DNA from: Chimonanthus salicifolius
Taxonomy: Eukaryota > Streptophyta > Magnoliopsida > Laurales > Calycanthaceae
Direction: 5' to 3'
Assembly (NCBI GenBank): GCA_013350335.1
Contig: CM023539.1
Location: 30,800,631 to 30,864,630 of the forward strand
Length of the DNA stretch: 64,000 nt
Made by a program: the position numbers and the translations under genes. The notes beneath the pieces were generated by a model. That model searched no databases, was not told the DNA's origin, and worked only from the letters and a program-made list of their open reading frames with translations. This document shows positions 36,939 through 48,832 of this stretch, piece after piece (position 1 is the stretch's first letter; each line of letters starts with the position of its first letter).

Positions 36939-38588
36939 GTGCCAGGCACTCAATTGAGAGTCAACGAGAAGGGTTGGTAAATGAAACTCGGTTTTGACTC
37001 AAATAAAATTTAAGCATGAGTGTAGACGGAAACTTAATGTACCCATTCTGAAGGTGATGTCGACTGAATTTTTGACTTCAGATATTTTTTTATCATTTTT
37101 ATTTTATTTTCTTGTATTTTTCAAAATAAACAGCAAAACTAAAAACAACATTTAAACATATCTAATATTTATAAAATAAGGACTAATTAATCTAATATGA
37201 AGGGGTAAAATTGTAATTTTACGGTGTTCATCAAATACCTCCAAACTTAGATTCTGCTAGTCCTCGAGCAAAACTAAATTTAAAAACTAAAAACGAAAAA
37301 TTAAAATCCTGAATGACACCACTTTCGCTAGCTTTCTCGATTGCATTTAGCATATGCAACAAGCCTTTAAACCCCTAGGTTACCCCTAGTGGACGAGTTA
37401 TTGTCTCGTGAGGGTTTTCAGTGATGATACCCACAAACATCAAATCTTCTTTTTTTTTTTTTTTCTGTTTTTCAGCAAAAACACATAGCCAAAAATCTAA
37501 ACATTATACAACTCTAAAATTTGTTTTACAAGACTTATAGTCAGAGTGTTGTGTGTGATAGTCATTATTAAGACAATCTTCTTTCTCCAAATTGACACAA
37601 GTTTTATAACCACCATTGGAAAATACGCTTTGACTTCAATCCTCACCAGATATATCTCTCAGAAAGACTAAAGCTCAAAGGTGGGTTTATTTTCTCTCAA
37701 GGTATATGTGAGCAGAGTTTACGTTTTCAAATCAAAGTTCTCACATATGTTTTAAACAAAGACAGCATAGATGAAGAAAATAATTGATCTCATGGTTAGA
37801 TGCCACTTTCCTAAGAACGTTGAGTCAAACACCTTTATTTTTCCTCCTCTATTCTCTACATGAAATACCTTATTTAGACTTAGGATCAATAGGATTTTTC
37901 AATAGGACGAAACGAGGCTTAGGATTGGGTCATATCAAAGAAGGGATAAAAGACTCTAAAAATTAATATTTTCATAAGAAAAGGTTAGACGTCTTTATAA
38001 TATGAGCAGGATATTTTTCCTCTAATATTTTTCACAAATTTTTTTTTTTTAGCATCCCATTTTGACGTATGGATGTTTTTTCAGCAATTTTTTTTTTTAA
38101 AGAAACCTCTTTTCATTTCTTTTTCAACATCCCTCTTTGATGTATGATGTTTCCATGTTTATTTTCTTTTTTATTTTCATTTTTCAGTGAATTCTATCCC
38201 AAAGTCTTCCCTAACCTTTTCTCATATGATGATAGGTAATGGATATAACATTTTGGCTCAAACTCCATATTCGGAGTTGGGTATGGAAGATATGGCTAGT
38301 CAATAAAAGAAGCTATATTAGGCTCAAATAGGGAACTATCAAGATGGAATGACCAAAATAGGTGGGCTTGAAGGCTCAAAACGGTCCAAACATGGTCTAT
38401 ATACTATCCTAAACTTCATAAGATGATTTCTTTGCTTTGAATAAATTCAGAAAATTTTCAGGTGTACTAACTCAATTTTAATGGCGTTCTTAGTAATATG
38501 ACCAAATCAATGATAATGAGATCACACAACAACACTATGCGCTTATCAAAGAAATAAGAGTTTACTTATAACCCTCAGAATGATGGGA
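36939..38588 (-). other. Element B interior, left segment
   Basis: Non-coding, AT-rich. It contains aaatacctccaaacttaga and gctagtcctcgagcaaaac (37228-37270), phrases I associate with non-coding interiors of plant Tat/Athila-type elements. No pol motif was seen. Interrupted on the right by element C. Confidence 0.5.
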
Positions 38589-41500
38589 TGTAATACCCCA
38601 GCCCAATTTAGGAGTTAATTATGATTAATTAGGATTAATTAAATAATTTTTATCCGTTAATTATGAAATATTTTCCTCTAATCGTAAAGTGTATCAAATA
38701 AGTTTTTTAACGGATCTAAGTTTGACTTGATCCGAATCCGGTAACTCTTTTAATTAAGTTTCAAAGATATATAAGTGAGTTACGAATATAATAATAATAT
38801 TATTTTAGGCTTAAACCTTAGCCGTTGTATAAACTCAGTCATTTGACTTAGTTTGAACTTCAAATTTTAGATTATACATTATTTTTAAATTCCGGACCTA
38901 ATAACATGCCAATCTCGCTATAATTTCGCTAATTTATTTTACCCCTAAGTTTTAAAGTGGTAAAACCCCATTTTGACAGGGTAGAGGAAGTCCTAAAAAT
39001 ATGCAGAAAGAGTCAGTACTCAATCTGTATTATAACTAAGTTGTTTATTTCTTTACACTCTAAAATAGTTAGTTTTTTTATATTTATTTTAAGCCATGAA
39101 ATATGGGCCGTTGAATATTCTTTCACTTAGAAAATGTGGTTTTTGACTTCAAAACCCTTTGAAACTTTAGAATGTTTTTATCAGACAAATTTACTCTATC
39201 AAACTATAAGGTTGGATACTTTCAAAAAGGATCTTGAAGATTAGGAGATTTTCTTAAAACGGTGATTTTTAGCGAAAACACTGGGTTTTTGAGATAGATT
39301 TCACTCCAATTTTTAATACCATGCTCAGTTTTTAATACCTGACCTACTGAACTAATTGTATCAATTTAGTGAGACCCTGAAATACCCCGATAAAAGAAAG
39401 GACATAGATGTAAATAGTAAAAAGAATAAACTAATATTATATTATAAAATAATATCAGAAACATGTGAAAGATGAGTTTAAAGCTACGGATGTAGCTTAT
39501 AGCTGTGTTGGAAGATTATAACACCCCCAATTGCCTATGCGGTTGGTGGTAGTTGGAATAGTAATTATAAAATATATTGCAGAGTTATTAAAAAACTTAT
39601 AAACCTACGAATAGCTTAGGCAACCTGTATGATTAAAAAAATGCATACGGTTGCCTATAAATAGGTGTAATCGGCGAGGAAACCAGAAAGTAAAGAAAAA
39701 AAAAAAACTCTTCTGCCGTTTTGCTCCCTCTCCCTCTTTCAAAAACAGCAAGCCCTCTCTCTCCTATTTTCTTTTCTTTCTTCTTCTTTCTCCTGCTTTG
39801 GCCATACCAGCAGCAGCCGAACGTTCGGGTTTCCCGTATTCTTTTAAAGGTTTTCAAATTTAGTCAATCTTATACAGAATTTTGCACCCAAGGTATCGAA
39901 ATAATTCTATTTTTTATTAACTCCATAGCAAATTAAGAGTAAAATAGCTTAGTATTGGGGTTCAAAAAATGAGATTTTTTTAAATGGAGGAAAAATAGAT
40001 TTCCTCTTAAAATTTAAATTTTACCCTCAAGATTTGTATTATTTCACATTCAAAATATAATTTTTGACCCTAAGTAAAATCGGGGAAAAGATTAACCCCA
40101 GCTGACTATTGTGTGTTTATTTTTCCGCCTTGTGTGTTTAAATTCCTGTACTGTACCCTCTGGGCCATATTCTCAATACGTCCTTCTTCTAGAAGACAAT
40201 ACGAGGATAGGGCACTGAGTACTTTTATTTACTTTACTGTCTCTGTACCCTCTGGACCTCTCACAATACGTCTCCATGGTCCTTTCTCCAGAAGACAAGA
40301 GAAGGCACTGAGTACTTTATATTTTTCATTTTATTGTAATGTTTTGGATGGCTGACAACTAACTTTCTGACATAATTTAAAGGAATAGAAAGAGCCTAAG
40401 GTGACTCATTACACATATCATGTTTTCTGGAAAAAAATAGCACGGGGTTTGGGAAATTATCATGCGTATATACTGACAAATAGAAAATTTATACATTTTA
40501 CTCTATCTTACAGATTTTCTGTGAAAAACTCAACCGGAGAAGGTGAGGAGACTCGAACCAACACTTGTATTGTGTTATATGTTAAACCCACTAACACCAG
40601 ACTGAAATGGGACCCATGGTCAATTAAAGATGGAAAAGGCTATATAGGTCCAGAATACGAGACCTGACACTGCCTACATGTAAGGGATGTAAATGTTCTA
40701 ACTTTTTAGAACGTAGGCGTTAAAATGGTGTCGGGGAGTCGAGGACTTGTAGTCTCTAACGCAGTATGGACCCATGGAGTGTCTGGAAATTGTCGGGTAA
40801 AAACTGGGTGAAGGCATTCGTGTTATTAAATCCAGTTTTATAGGTTGTGTGATATTGATTATTTTATTGATCTCTTGTATTGGTATTGGATACACCAAAT
40901 GGTAAGGCTGAAATATGGTGGTTCTCTCAGAATAAGTCCCTGTGTAAGGAGGGCACTGGAAATCATGCATTATCATGCATTTGACATTTGCATGTGATAA
41001 TTATGCTCATAAGTTAAATCTGTGGAAGATAATAACTTGGTAAAGTTTGATATTTGCCGTTGGGCTATAATTGCTGAGATTAGCCGAACACCGTTTGCGA
41101 ACCGCTGGGTTGGACGTGTTAGTAGGCTGGGGTCGACCGCCATCAACCGTTGGTGTTGGATGGGCTAGTAGACCGGGTCGTGGAGACCGTATGCACTTGC
41201 AAGTTGCTATATTATTTCCGTGGAGGAATTAATATTATTTCTGGTTGGAACTTTGAATGGGGGCTGACCCCGGTGTTGTAACATGGCTGGGGACCGACCC
41301 CGGTGTTAACAATACAATCTGAGTAAAAACCTTAGAAGATGATCCTAGGGTGAAAATGGGTTAAGTAGATTAACCGCATTGCATTCATGAAACATGCATT
41401 ATTTATTGTTTCATCTAATATGTTGGATGTTATGGTGAAATGAGTTAAGTGGATTAACTGCATTTCATTTATGGAATATGCATTGTTATTTATTCCATGA

Positions 41501-42026
41501 ATATTGTATATTGGATTTTATGGTGAGTTCTCCCCACTGGGCTGTTGCTCACGTCCCTTACAATGCAGGATCTGAACCAGAGGAGGGATTGGAGGGACCA
41601 GTGGTGCCTCGTTGAAAGTAGGAACTTAGAAGTTCCTAAGGTTTTCCGCTCATGGAAACCATTTGTTTGCTTAAATATGTTTGAGTATTTGTAATAAATA
41701 TGCCTCATATGGCATAAGAAACTTATGTCTGTAAGTTTTAATGTCGATGTTTTAATGTCGTATACATTATATCCACTATGTTTTCGTGCGTAACGCTGAT
41801 AAGACAAGTGAAAATATTCGTTGTGTGATATGGGTTGTATATGGGGACATATGGTACATGTTTGAGTCCATGTGTGAAAAGCACGTGTGACATTTTCTAG
41901 GATCGGGTTTTGGTAATTTTAAAGATATAGCCCAGTTATGACGTTGGGTGATTAGAGTTTATTGTTTTCAAAAAAAAAAAAAATTTAGTCGCGTTCCGGG
42001 CCCACATCTGGGTTCGGGGCGTGACA
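38589..42026 (+). repeat. Element C, 5' LTR (3438 bp)
   Basis: It begins TGTAATACCCC and ends GGGGCGTGACA, giving TGT..ACA termini, four bases before the primer site. A TATA box (tataaatag, 39656-39664) with a purine-rich leader after it marks a likely U3/R boundary. No second copy exists in the window, so the start is inferred from the terminal motif. Confidence 0.65.
39656..39664 (+). promoter_or_regulatory. Element C LTR TATA box
   Basis: tataaatag about 1.07 kb into the LTR, preceded by an AT-rich U3 and followed by a CT-rich stretch, the usual layout of a plant LTR promoter. Confidence 0.5.
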
Positions 42027-42029
42027 AGG

Positions 42030-42041
42030 TGGTATCAGAGC
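42030..42041 (+). other. Primer-binding site of element C (tRNA-iMet)
   Basis: tggtatcagagc is a perfect match to the initiator Met-tRNA 3' complement and lies four bases after the LTR end. Confidence 0.9.
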
Positions 42042-42567
42042 ATGGTTCAAGCTCTCGGACTGTGTATGGGAATTAGTAGAATGATTGTTTGAGTTTAGGT
42101 TCATCCCCTTAGTTTTTAAAGTTAGGGTAGATGGAACCTTGAGTTGGAATGAGATCAAATCCCCTTTATTTTGATAAGTGGTGTGATACTTTAAACCCAA
42201 TATTTGGATGTGAGGATATCTTGTGGATTGGAATCAAAAGATGTTGGGAGTACTGAGAGGCTCTGACATCGATTAGGCTTGGGAAATAACCTAGAAAGAG
42301 GATAAAAGGGAATGTTGTAAAAATGTAAGAACATGTGAAAATGTAAAGATGTAAGGAAAAATGTGAGAGTGATCGTAGACTGTAAGAAAGTATTAGTATG
42401 GGAAACTGGAAGGAGTAGGAGTATGTATGTGTGAATATCTGTATGCTTGGATGTATAAAGGACTATGTATCTCCTTTGAATGTAATATATATAAGTATGT
42501 TTAGTTACTGTGTGTTGTGATGAAATTTTTACTTTAAACTCTGTTATTGATACCTATGATCCTCAGG

Positions 42568-45500
42568 ATGTCAGAATCACGGGGAGATTCTGAAAACCAG
42601 GGGGAGAATGCAGTACCACCCCCAGGGAATCAACCTGAACTCTTAGACGCAGTCCGTGTCACTGTGGAGGCTTTCCAAAGGGTTGTAGATGATCTCCACC
42701 GACCACGGGAGAGAACTCCCGAGGGAAGAGCTACTTCAGCTCTGAAAAATTTCAAACAATTGAACCCGCCGACTTTCTCGGGAAATGCGGAACCAACTGA
42801 AGCTGAAAACTGGATTAACCAGATGAGTCGAATCTTCGATACCCTAGCCACAGCTGAGGACCTAAAGGTAACTCTCGCCACCTATCAATTGGAGGGAGAC
42901 GCCTATAAATGGTGGGAAGTCAGATATAATGCGAGAAACCGTGAACCCATGACTTGGGAGGAGTTCTCTACAGCTTTCCTTTCTCGCTATTATCCAAAGG
43001 TGGCAAGGGATGCTAAGAGGAGACAATTCCTCGATCTCAAACAGGGCTCCGATACGGTAGCCCAGTACACCGCAAAGTTTCTAAATCTTTGTCAATATGC
43101 TCCTCGCATCTTTGACAATGAGGAGGAGAAAATCCAGCATTATGTTGAGGGACTTCGTCCTTTCCTTCAGCGGCAAGTGGCAGGAATTCAATTTGCCACT
43201 TTAGAAGAGGTGATTAGTCGAGCTTCTATGGTGGAAGCAGTTGACACCACTAACAGAAATGTGGATCGGTCTCGGCAAGGAGATGCACCGAAACCTCCTC
43301 TGCCTAACAAAAAGAGGAAATTTAGTAAAAGTTCATTCACTAGGAAGGGACAAACATTTGTTGGACAGACCAGTTACACTGGGCCTAGGCAAGTGGTATG
43401 CTACACGTGTAATCAGCCGGGTCACACGGTAAAGCAATGTCCACAGAACAACGTTCCAGCAGCTAACAGCCGAGTATGCTTCAGATGCAAACAAATGGGA
43501 CATTTCATTAAAGATTGTCCTTATCCTGACACCGGAAGCAACATGGCAGGACCTTCTCAGAATGTTAAACCGATGCAATCTCAAATGCAGTCTACTCCAC
43601 CACCCTCTAGAGGTTCAGTGGCATCTGGAAATGCGCCACGAAGGACTGGGGAAGCTAGAAATCAAGGACGGTCTCAGACGACTCGAGGAAGAGTCTACAC
43701 CATGGGAACTCAGGAGGAGGAGCCGACAGAGAACGCTGTAATGGAAGGTACCATACCTCTCTTTAGTTTCATGGCACAAGTATTAGTAGATACTGGCGCT
43801 TCACATTCATTCATCTCTAAATCATGTCGGGATAAATTGAATTTATCATCAGTAGTTGCCACCAAACCTTTGATGGTAGTGTCACCATTAGGAAAGAAAG
43901 TACGGGTTGATCAGATATGCGAATCCTGTGTTCTTAGAATGAATGATCTAGATATAGTATATGATTTCTTTTTAATAGAAATGACAGATTTTGACATCAT
44001 TCTAGGAATGGATTGGTTAACTGCACACCAGGTTTTGATAGATTGCCTACAAAGAAAGATTTATGGGATATCACCGACCAGAATCCGATTTGTAGAGAAA
44101 TTAGTACCATATGAGAACATCAGAGTTCAGTTCTCTGGTTTGAAGGCATATCCTGGTAGAATTGTAGCTAGCATGGGATGGGAGGATGTAAAAAGTATAG
44201 AAGCCAGTTTGCCTCGAGTGGTTTGTGAGTTTCCAGATGTATTTCCAGATAAACTCAGTGGTTTACCTCCACGCCGAGAGATAGACTTTGTTATTGACCT
44301 GCAACCTGGAACATCTCCTATATCTATGGCACCATATAGGATGGCACCGGCCGAACAAAAAGAGTTAGCCAAGCAAATAGATGAACTGCTCCAACTTGGT
44401 TTTATTCGTTTGAGTAATTCACCTTGGGGCGCACCAGCTCTCTTTGTGAAAAAGAAAGATGGGTCACTGAGAATGTGTATAGACTACCGGCCATTGAACC
44501 AAGTAACTATAAAAAACAAGTACCCATTGCCAAGAATAGATGATCTATTTGACTTGTTGAGAGGAGCAAGGTGTTTCTCAAAAATTGACTTGAGATCTGG
44601 GTATCACCAACTTCGAGTCAGGGAGGAAGATATTCCCAAAACTGCTTTTCGTACTCAATATGGCTTATATGAGTTTCTGGTCATGCCTTTTGGAGTAACA
44701 AATGCACCAGCAACTTTCATGGATTTGATGAATCGGATTTTCCGACCATATTTAAGAGAATTCGTAATTGTCTTCATCGATGATATTTTAATATATTCGT
44801 CGACTGAAGAGGAACATGAACAACATCTATGTGTCATTTTACAGACTTTACAGGATCACCAATTGTATGCTAAACTCAGTAAATGTGAATTTTGGCTGAC
44901 ACAAGTCCAATTTCTCGGACATGTGGTGTCGGCAGATGGAATTTCGGTGGATCCAACAAAAGTGAAAACAGTTATGAATTGGGAAAGGCCTAAAAATGTC
45001 ACAGAAATTCGAAGTTTTATGGGTTTAGCGGGCTATTACCGAAAATTTATCCCAAATTTCTCTCAAATTGCAGTACCAATGACTCGTTTGACACGAAAAG
45101 ATGTCAAATTTGAGTGGACAGAAGACTGTGAGAAAGCATTTCAGGACCTAAAGGATAAACTCACCACCTCTCCTGTGTTAATCATACCTGAACAAGGACG
45201 TGGTTATGAGGTCTATTGTGATGCTTCCAAACTGGGATTAGGGTGTGTTTTAATGCAAAAAGGAAAAGTAGTTGCTTATGGGTCCAGGCAGTTGAAAGGA
45301 CACGAGCAAAACTACCCCACTCATGACTTAGAACTAGCAGCAGTGGTGTTTGCCCTGAAACTTTGGAGACATTACTTATATGGTGAACGATTCAATGTCT
45401 TTTCTGATCACCATAGTCTCAAGTATTTATTCACTCAGAAAGATTTAAATATGAGGCAACGGAGATGGATGGAGTATTTAGGAGATTATGACTTTGAACA

Positions 45501-45573
45501 CCAAGGAGTCTCAGTCTTTCCGGATTTACTCTACCTTTTACTAAGTCCAAATAAATCTGTCTATTTTCACTAA
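42568..45573 (+). CDS. gag-pol: Element C gag-pol polyprotein, integrase missing
   Basis: A single open frame of 1001 codons starts [12 protein letters not shown]; an upstream in-frame ATG at 42547 is less likely. Order: retrotransposon gag domain (~60-250, with WEVRYNARN and FLDLKQG); two CCHC knuckles (~278 [14 protein letters not shown], ~304 [14 protein letters not shown]); protease [11 protein letters not shown] (~405); RT with [21 protein letters not shown] and [10 protein letters not shown] (~736); RNase H with [10 protein letters not shown] (~883) and SDHHSLKYL, ending near residue 975. The last ~25 codons are readthrough into element B. Two knuckles are unusual but occur in plant gypsy gags. 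The absence of stops suggests the copy was young when cut. Confidence 0.9.
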   Translation: MSESRGDSENQGENAVPPPGNQPELLDAVRVTVEAFQRVVDDLHRPRERTPEGRATSALKNFKQLNPPTFSGNAEPTEAENWINQMSRIFDTLATAEDLKVTLATYQLEGDAYKWWEVRYNARNREPMTWEEFSTAFLSRYYPKVARDAKRRQFLDLKQGSDTVAQYTAKFLNLCQYAPRIFDNEEEKIQHYVEGLRPFLQRQVAGIQFATLEEVISRASMVEAVDTTNRNVDRSRQGDAPKPPLPNKKRKFSKSSFTRKGQTFVGQTSYTGPRQVVCYTCNQPGHTVKQCPQNNVPAANSRVCFRCKQMGHFIKDCPYPDTGSNMAGPSQNVKPMQSQMQSTPPPSRGSVASGNAPRRTGEARNQGRSQTTRGRVYTMGTQEEEPTENAVMEGTIPLFSFMAQVLVDTGASHSFISKSCRDKLNLSSVVATKPLMVVSPLGKKVRVDQICESCVLRMNDLDIVYDFFLIEMTDFDIILGMDWLTAHQVLIDCLQRKIYGISPTRIRFVEKLVPYENIRVQFSGLKAYPGRIVASMGWEDVKSIEASLPRVVCEFPDVFPDKLSGLPPRREIDFVIDLQPGTSPISMAPYRMAPAEQKELAKQIDELLQLGFIRLSNSPWGAPALFVKKKDGSLRMCIDYRPLNQVTIKNKYPLPRIDDLFDLLRGARCFSKIDLRSGYHQLRVREEDIPKTAFRTQYGLYEFLVMPFGVTNAPATFMDLMNRIFRPYLREFVIVFIDDILIYSSTEEEHEQHLCVILQTLQDHQLYAKLSKCEFWLTQVQFLGHVVSADGISVDPTKVKTVMNWERPKNVTEIRSFMGLAGYYRKFIPNFSQIAVPMTRLTRKDVKFEWTEDCEKAFQDLKDKLTTSPVLIIPEQGRGYEVYCDASKLGLGCVLMQKGKVVAYGSRQLKGHEQNYPTHDLELAAVVFALKLWRHYLYGERFNVFSDHHSLKYLFTQKDLNMRQRRWMEYLGDYDFEHQGVSVFPDLLYLLLSPNKSVYFH

Positions 45574-45849
45574 TAGGTCTATGTTTTGCTGTATCACACA
45601 ACGAACTCTTTGCTCAGATATTTTTCCATTACAATTCCCATGTCCACATTTGTGATAGATTCTTAGCCTCTTAGCTTTCCTCTTTACAGCCAAAGTACTT
45701 CGACCACAAAGAAGTCTAGGTTGGTCCTCTTGGATTTCCAGCTTCCTCACCCTCATAGCTAAGGAAACGATTTTCCTACATAAGTCTGGGGGAACTTGTG
45801 TTCTAGACAGACACAAAGCGAAGATAAAAACACGACCGTCTATGTGCAT
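45541..45849 (-). CDS. Unrecognised 102-codon ORF in element B interior
   Basis: The - strand frame has a basic, Cys-containing stretch ([14 protein letters not shown]) and the segment [16 protein letters not shown]. It belongs to element B, between the gag remnant and the element-C breakpoint. I do not recognise a domain; it may be a chance ORF. Confidence 0.25.
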   Translation of the reverse strand: MHIDGRVFIFALCLSRTQVPPDLCRKIVSLAMRVRKLEIQEDQPRLLCGRSTLAVKRKAKRLRIYHKCGHGNCNGKISEQRVRCVIQQNIDLLVKIDRFIWT

Positions 45850-46235
45850 GACTCCTATCCAGTTCTTTAACGTCTGCTGGTCACAAAGACAAAACAGATG
45901 ATGATTTTTTTTCTTTTATTTTTTTATTTTTTTCATTTTGGTAAATGACCTCAGTACCCCCAAACTTAAATTGAACATTGTTCTCAATGTTCCTTAATTG
46001 ACACTAGCCAGGTGTAAAAGAAGAAATATTTTAGAAAACGAACAAACGGGGTTCGGACATACCTAGGAATGCATGAGGTGCAAAATGGACCAAATAAAGA
46101 AATCCTAGACAGACTCAATAAAAACCTAAACTAGACACTAAAGATTCAGACGGACTCAGACATAGACAGATGGATATGTGGGTTTGGGTAATGGAAATGA
46201 TGAAGATGGGTAAGTGAGTGAATGAGTATGGGTCC

Positions 46236-47527
46236 TCAAATCAGTCTTGGTACGTCTTCTGGATTAGACAATAAAACTTCATTCTGGCCCTTGGGGTTTG
46301 GGATAGGCTGACTAGGAAATCTACCTTTCTCCCTATCTCCTATTGCGGTGGCTAATTGCCCAAGCTGTGTTTCAAGCTTGTGCATAGCCTGTTGGGTAGA
46401 CTGCATGAATTGTTGCAACGTATCCTCGAGAGAGGACTTATGTTGTTGAGATGGACCGGATTGATAAGACTGATTTGACTGGGCTGGATTGGATTGATAA
46501 GACTGATTTGACTGGGCTTGATGATTTTGAGATGGGTGGAATGGTTGGTTCGAAGGTGGTTGATATGGTGGACCTTGATATTGAAGGGGTCCTTGACAAT
46601 GAGGGGTCCTTGACCTACAGCAGGTTGATTCTGACACCAAGAAAAATTTGGGATGATTCAGCTAATTAGGATTGTATGTGGCAGAGAAAGGGGTTCCCTG
46701 CTGTCTTCCAAAATTATTGAGTACGTTGGATTGTTCGGTTGAGCACTCAGTGTTAGGTCCAAAGGAAGGACAATTTTGGACAGTGTGTCCTAAATTAGAA
46801 CACATCGCGCAAACCTCTGCATTCAATCCCAATGTTGGGTTCATCGCCTGAGTCATCGCTAATGTATCGATTTTTTTTGTTAAGTTTGCGATTGCTGAGA
46901 ACTTTCTGCCAAAGTTTCTAAGAAATTCAATCAATTGGTTGCCGTTAGCATTAAAAATTCTCCACCCTTCATAGACTCGACCATTGTGCGGTTTGATATG
47001 GTTAAACCATCATAAAAGAATTGCACGAGTCTTCCCGTTTCAAAACCGTGGTGGGGACATTTATTCAACGTATCTTTGAATCTTTCCCATGATTCATAGA
47101 ATTGTTCCCTTCTTTCTGATTAAAATTTGAAATTTCTTTCTTGAGGGTGTTAGTTTCAGATACAGGGAAGAATTTATTCAAAAAACTTGTTGGCTAACAG
47201 ATCCCAAGTTGTGATGGAATTTGGAGGTAGAGAATTTAGCCAAGATTTCACTTTTTCTTTAAGAGAAAAAGGAAATAACCGAAGTTTGATGGATTCATCA
47301 GAGATGCCTTGGAGTCTGATGGTGGCGCAGATTTCTAAAAATTCTTTGATGTATAGGTAAGGGTCCTCATGATCAAGTCCATGGAATACGGGTAGAAGAT
47401 GTAATAGGCCTGGTTTGAGTTCAAAGGCTGCATTAGTTGGTGAGACAACTATGCTTGATGGTGTATTGGGAGTGACTGCTGAAAAATAATCTTGGAGGGT
47501 TCTCTCTTCGACTCTTTCTTCGGCCAT
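46236..47527 (-). pseudogene. gag: Element B gag, broken
   Basis: From the ATG at 47527 (MAEERVEERT) the frame covers a gag core typical of Athila/Tat elements: LKPGLLHLLPVFHGL, EDPYLYIKEFLEIC, LRLFPFSLKEKVKSWL. Stops and frame shifts follow near 47174 and 47110. A further frame 46934-46662 has a CCHC knuckle (CAMCSNLGHTVQNC), and 46640-46236 encodes a Gln/Ser/Pro-rich tail with tandem SNQSYQS repeats from a ~33-bp duplication at about 46455-46515, then a helical LETQLGQLATAI segment. Gag-like by order and motifs; non-functional. Confidence 0.75.
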
Positions 47528-47671
47528 TTTAGGTGATGGTGGTGGTGATGGAGTTGTACTGTCTATGACTGAGCTAGATTGAGCTCTGGACACAATGATC
47601 GGTAAATCGACAGAAGACTTGACTCGAACTAAACGGTTGTATGAGTCACGATACCAATATTTCATACACAA

Positions 47672-48807
47672 ACAAGATCATTCATGTTCACCCAAATTCA
47701 CACAAGAAGAATACCTAAATCTAAATTTGCATTGCAATAATGCAATCAAAATTTTTTATTGGGACCCTAAGGATTATTTCTAGACTTGCTCCTAATTTTC
47801 TCTCCAAATAATCTAAGTCTCCGATGAGAGTTTAACCACAATCATGGCCAGGTAAGTTCCCAGGTAAGTGGAAGAGCACACGGCATCTTCATTTCCACTT
47901 ATCCTTAGGCTCTTTACACCTTGGTGACAAAACTAATCCTAGACACCATGATTGAAGAAAAAATATTCACTGGTTACAAAAATTAATTTAGATTAAAAAG
48001 GTTCCTATTGAGCATGAAACCCTAAAATCTAGCCTAATGGTTCCTTAATTGATTTTATTAGGGAAATGCATGAACAAATTTTACTAATCTTATTTTTCTA
48101 AATATTGTGAAAATGTAGTCCTAAATTACCATACAACATTCAAACAAATATGCAAACATTAATAAAACAATTTAAACTAATGCATGAATACTAACAACCT
48201 AGATGCATGGACAAATTAAATGCAAGCAATAATAAAGAACACCCTAAATAAATCTATATGAATGCATGACATATATAAAATAAAAAGGAAAAATTAAAAA
48301 CTCACTTTAGTCTTTTATGCGTATTTTCAGCAATTTTTTTCAAGCGCGCAATTTTAAAGCTCTTTAGCACGTTGTGCATATATCTCCATTGATTTTTAAG
48401 CGTGGCATAATTAAAATTCCTGCAAAACAGACAATAAAAGCTTTGGTGAAGATTCTGATTCAAAAACATACAAAAAAATAATAATAATAATAATAATAAA
48501 AATAAAATGCATGATACTAATCTAAGTGCACTTGTCCTAAAGTTACAACTAATGGAAGAAATATAACTTTTGTAACCTAAAAAAAAAGAATTTAAATCAA
48601 ATCAAGGTTATGAAAATTGGACTCCACCCCATTAAATCAAAACTTTATTTCAAAATTATTTTTTTAATTTTTTTATTTTAATTAAAAAATAAATAAATAA
48701 ATAAATAATTCCTAAGTTAGATGAAATTCTAAATTAAGACATATCTGCAGTATTAGATTTATTTTCAAAAATCACATAATCTAATAACACACAATTTATT
48801 TCGAGAT
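47672..48807 (-). other. Element B 5' untranslated leader
   Basis: AT-rich region between gag and the primer site on the element strand. It includes a short (TAA)n at about 48478-48498 and an (AAAT)n-like run at about 48685-48708. No coding potential. Confidence 0.5.
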
Positions 48808-48826
48808 TTATCGGGCAACGGTGCCA
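48808..48826 (-). other. Primer-binding site of element B (tRNA-Asp type)
   Basis: On the + strand, atttatcgggcaacggtgcca resembles the 3' end of plant Asp-tRNA (..ATCCCCGGCAACGGCGCCA). Its complement therefore follows the - strand 5' LTR as a primer site. Asp-tRNA priming is known for Tat/Athila lineages. A few changes indicate decay. Confidence 0.7.
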
Positions 48827-48832
48827 AAAACT

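Larger units (their letters stand above)
38589..45500 (+). mobile_element. Ty3-gypsy element C (chromovirus, Tekay/Del-like), 3'-truncated
   Basis: A 3.4-kb LTR is followed by a Met-tRNA primer site and an uninterrupted gag-PR-RT-RNase H frame. Similarity to the family stops just after the RNase H domain (about 45500), where element B sequence resumes. Integrase, chromodomain and 3' LTR are absent. The base before the LTR follows tggga, but without a 3' end the duplication cannot be tested. Lineage is inferred from LTR length, termini and RT. Confidence 0.8.
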
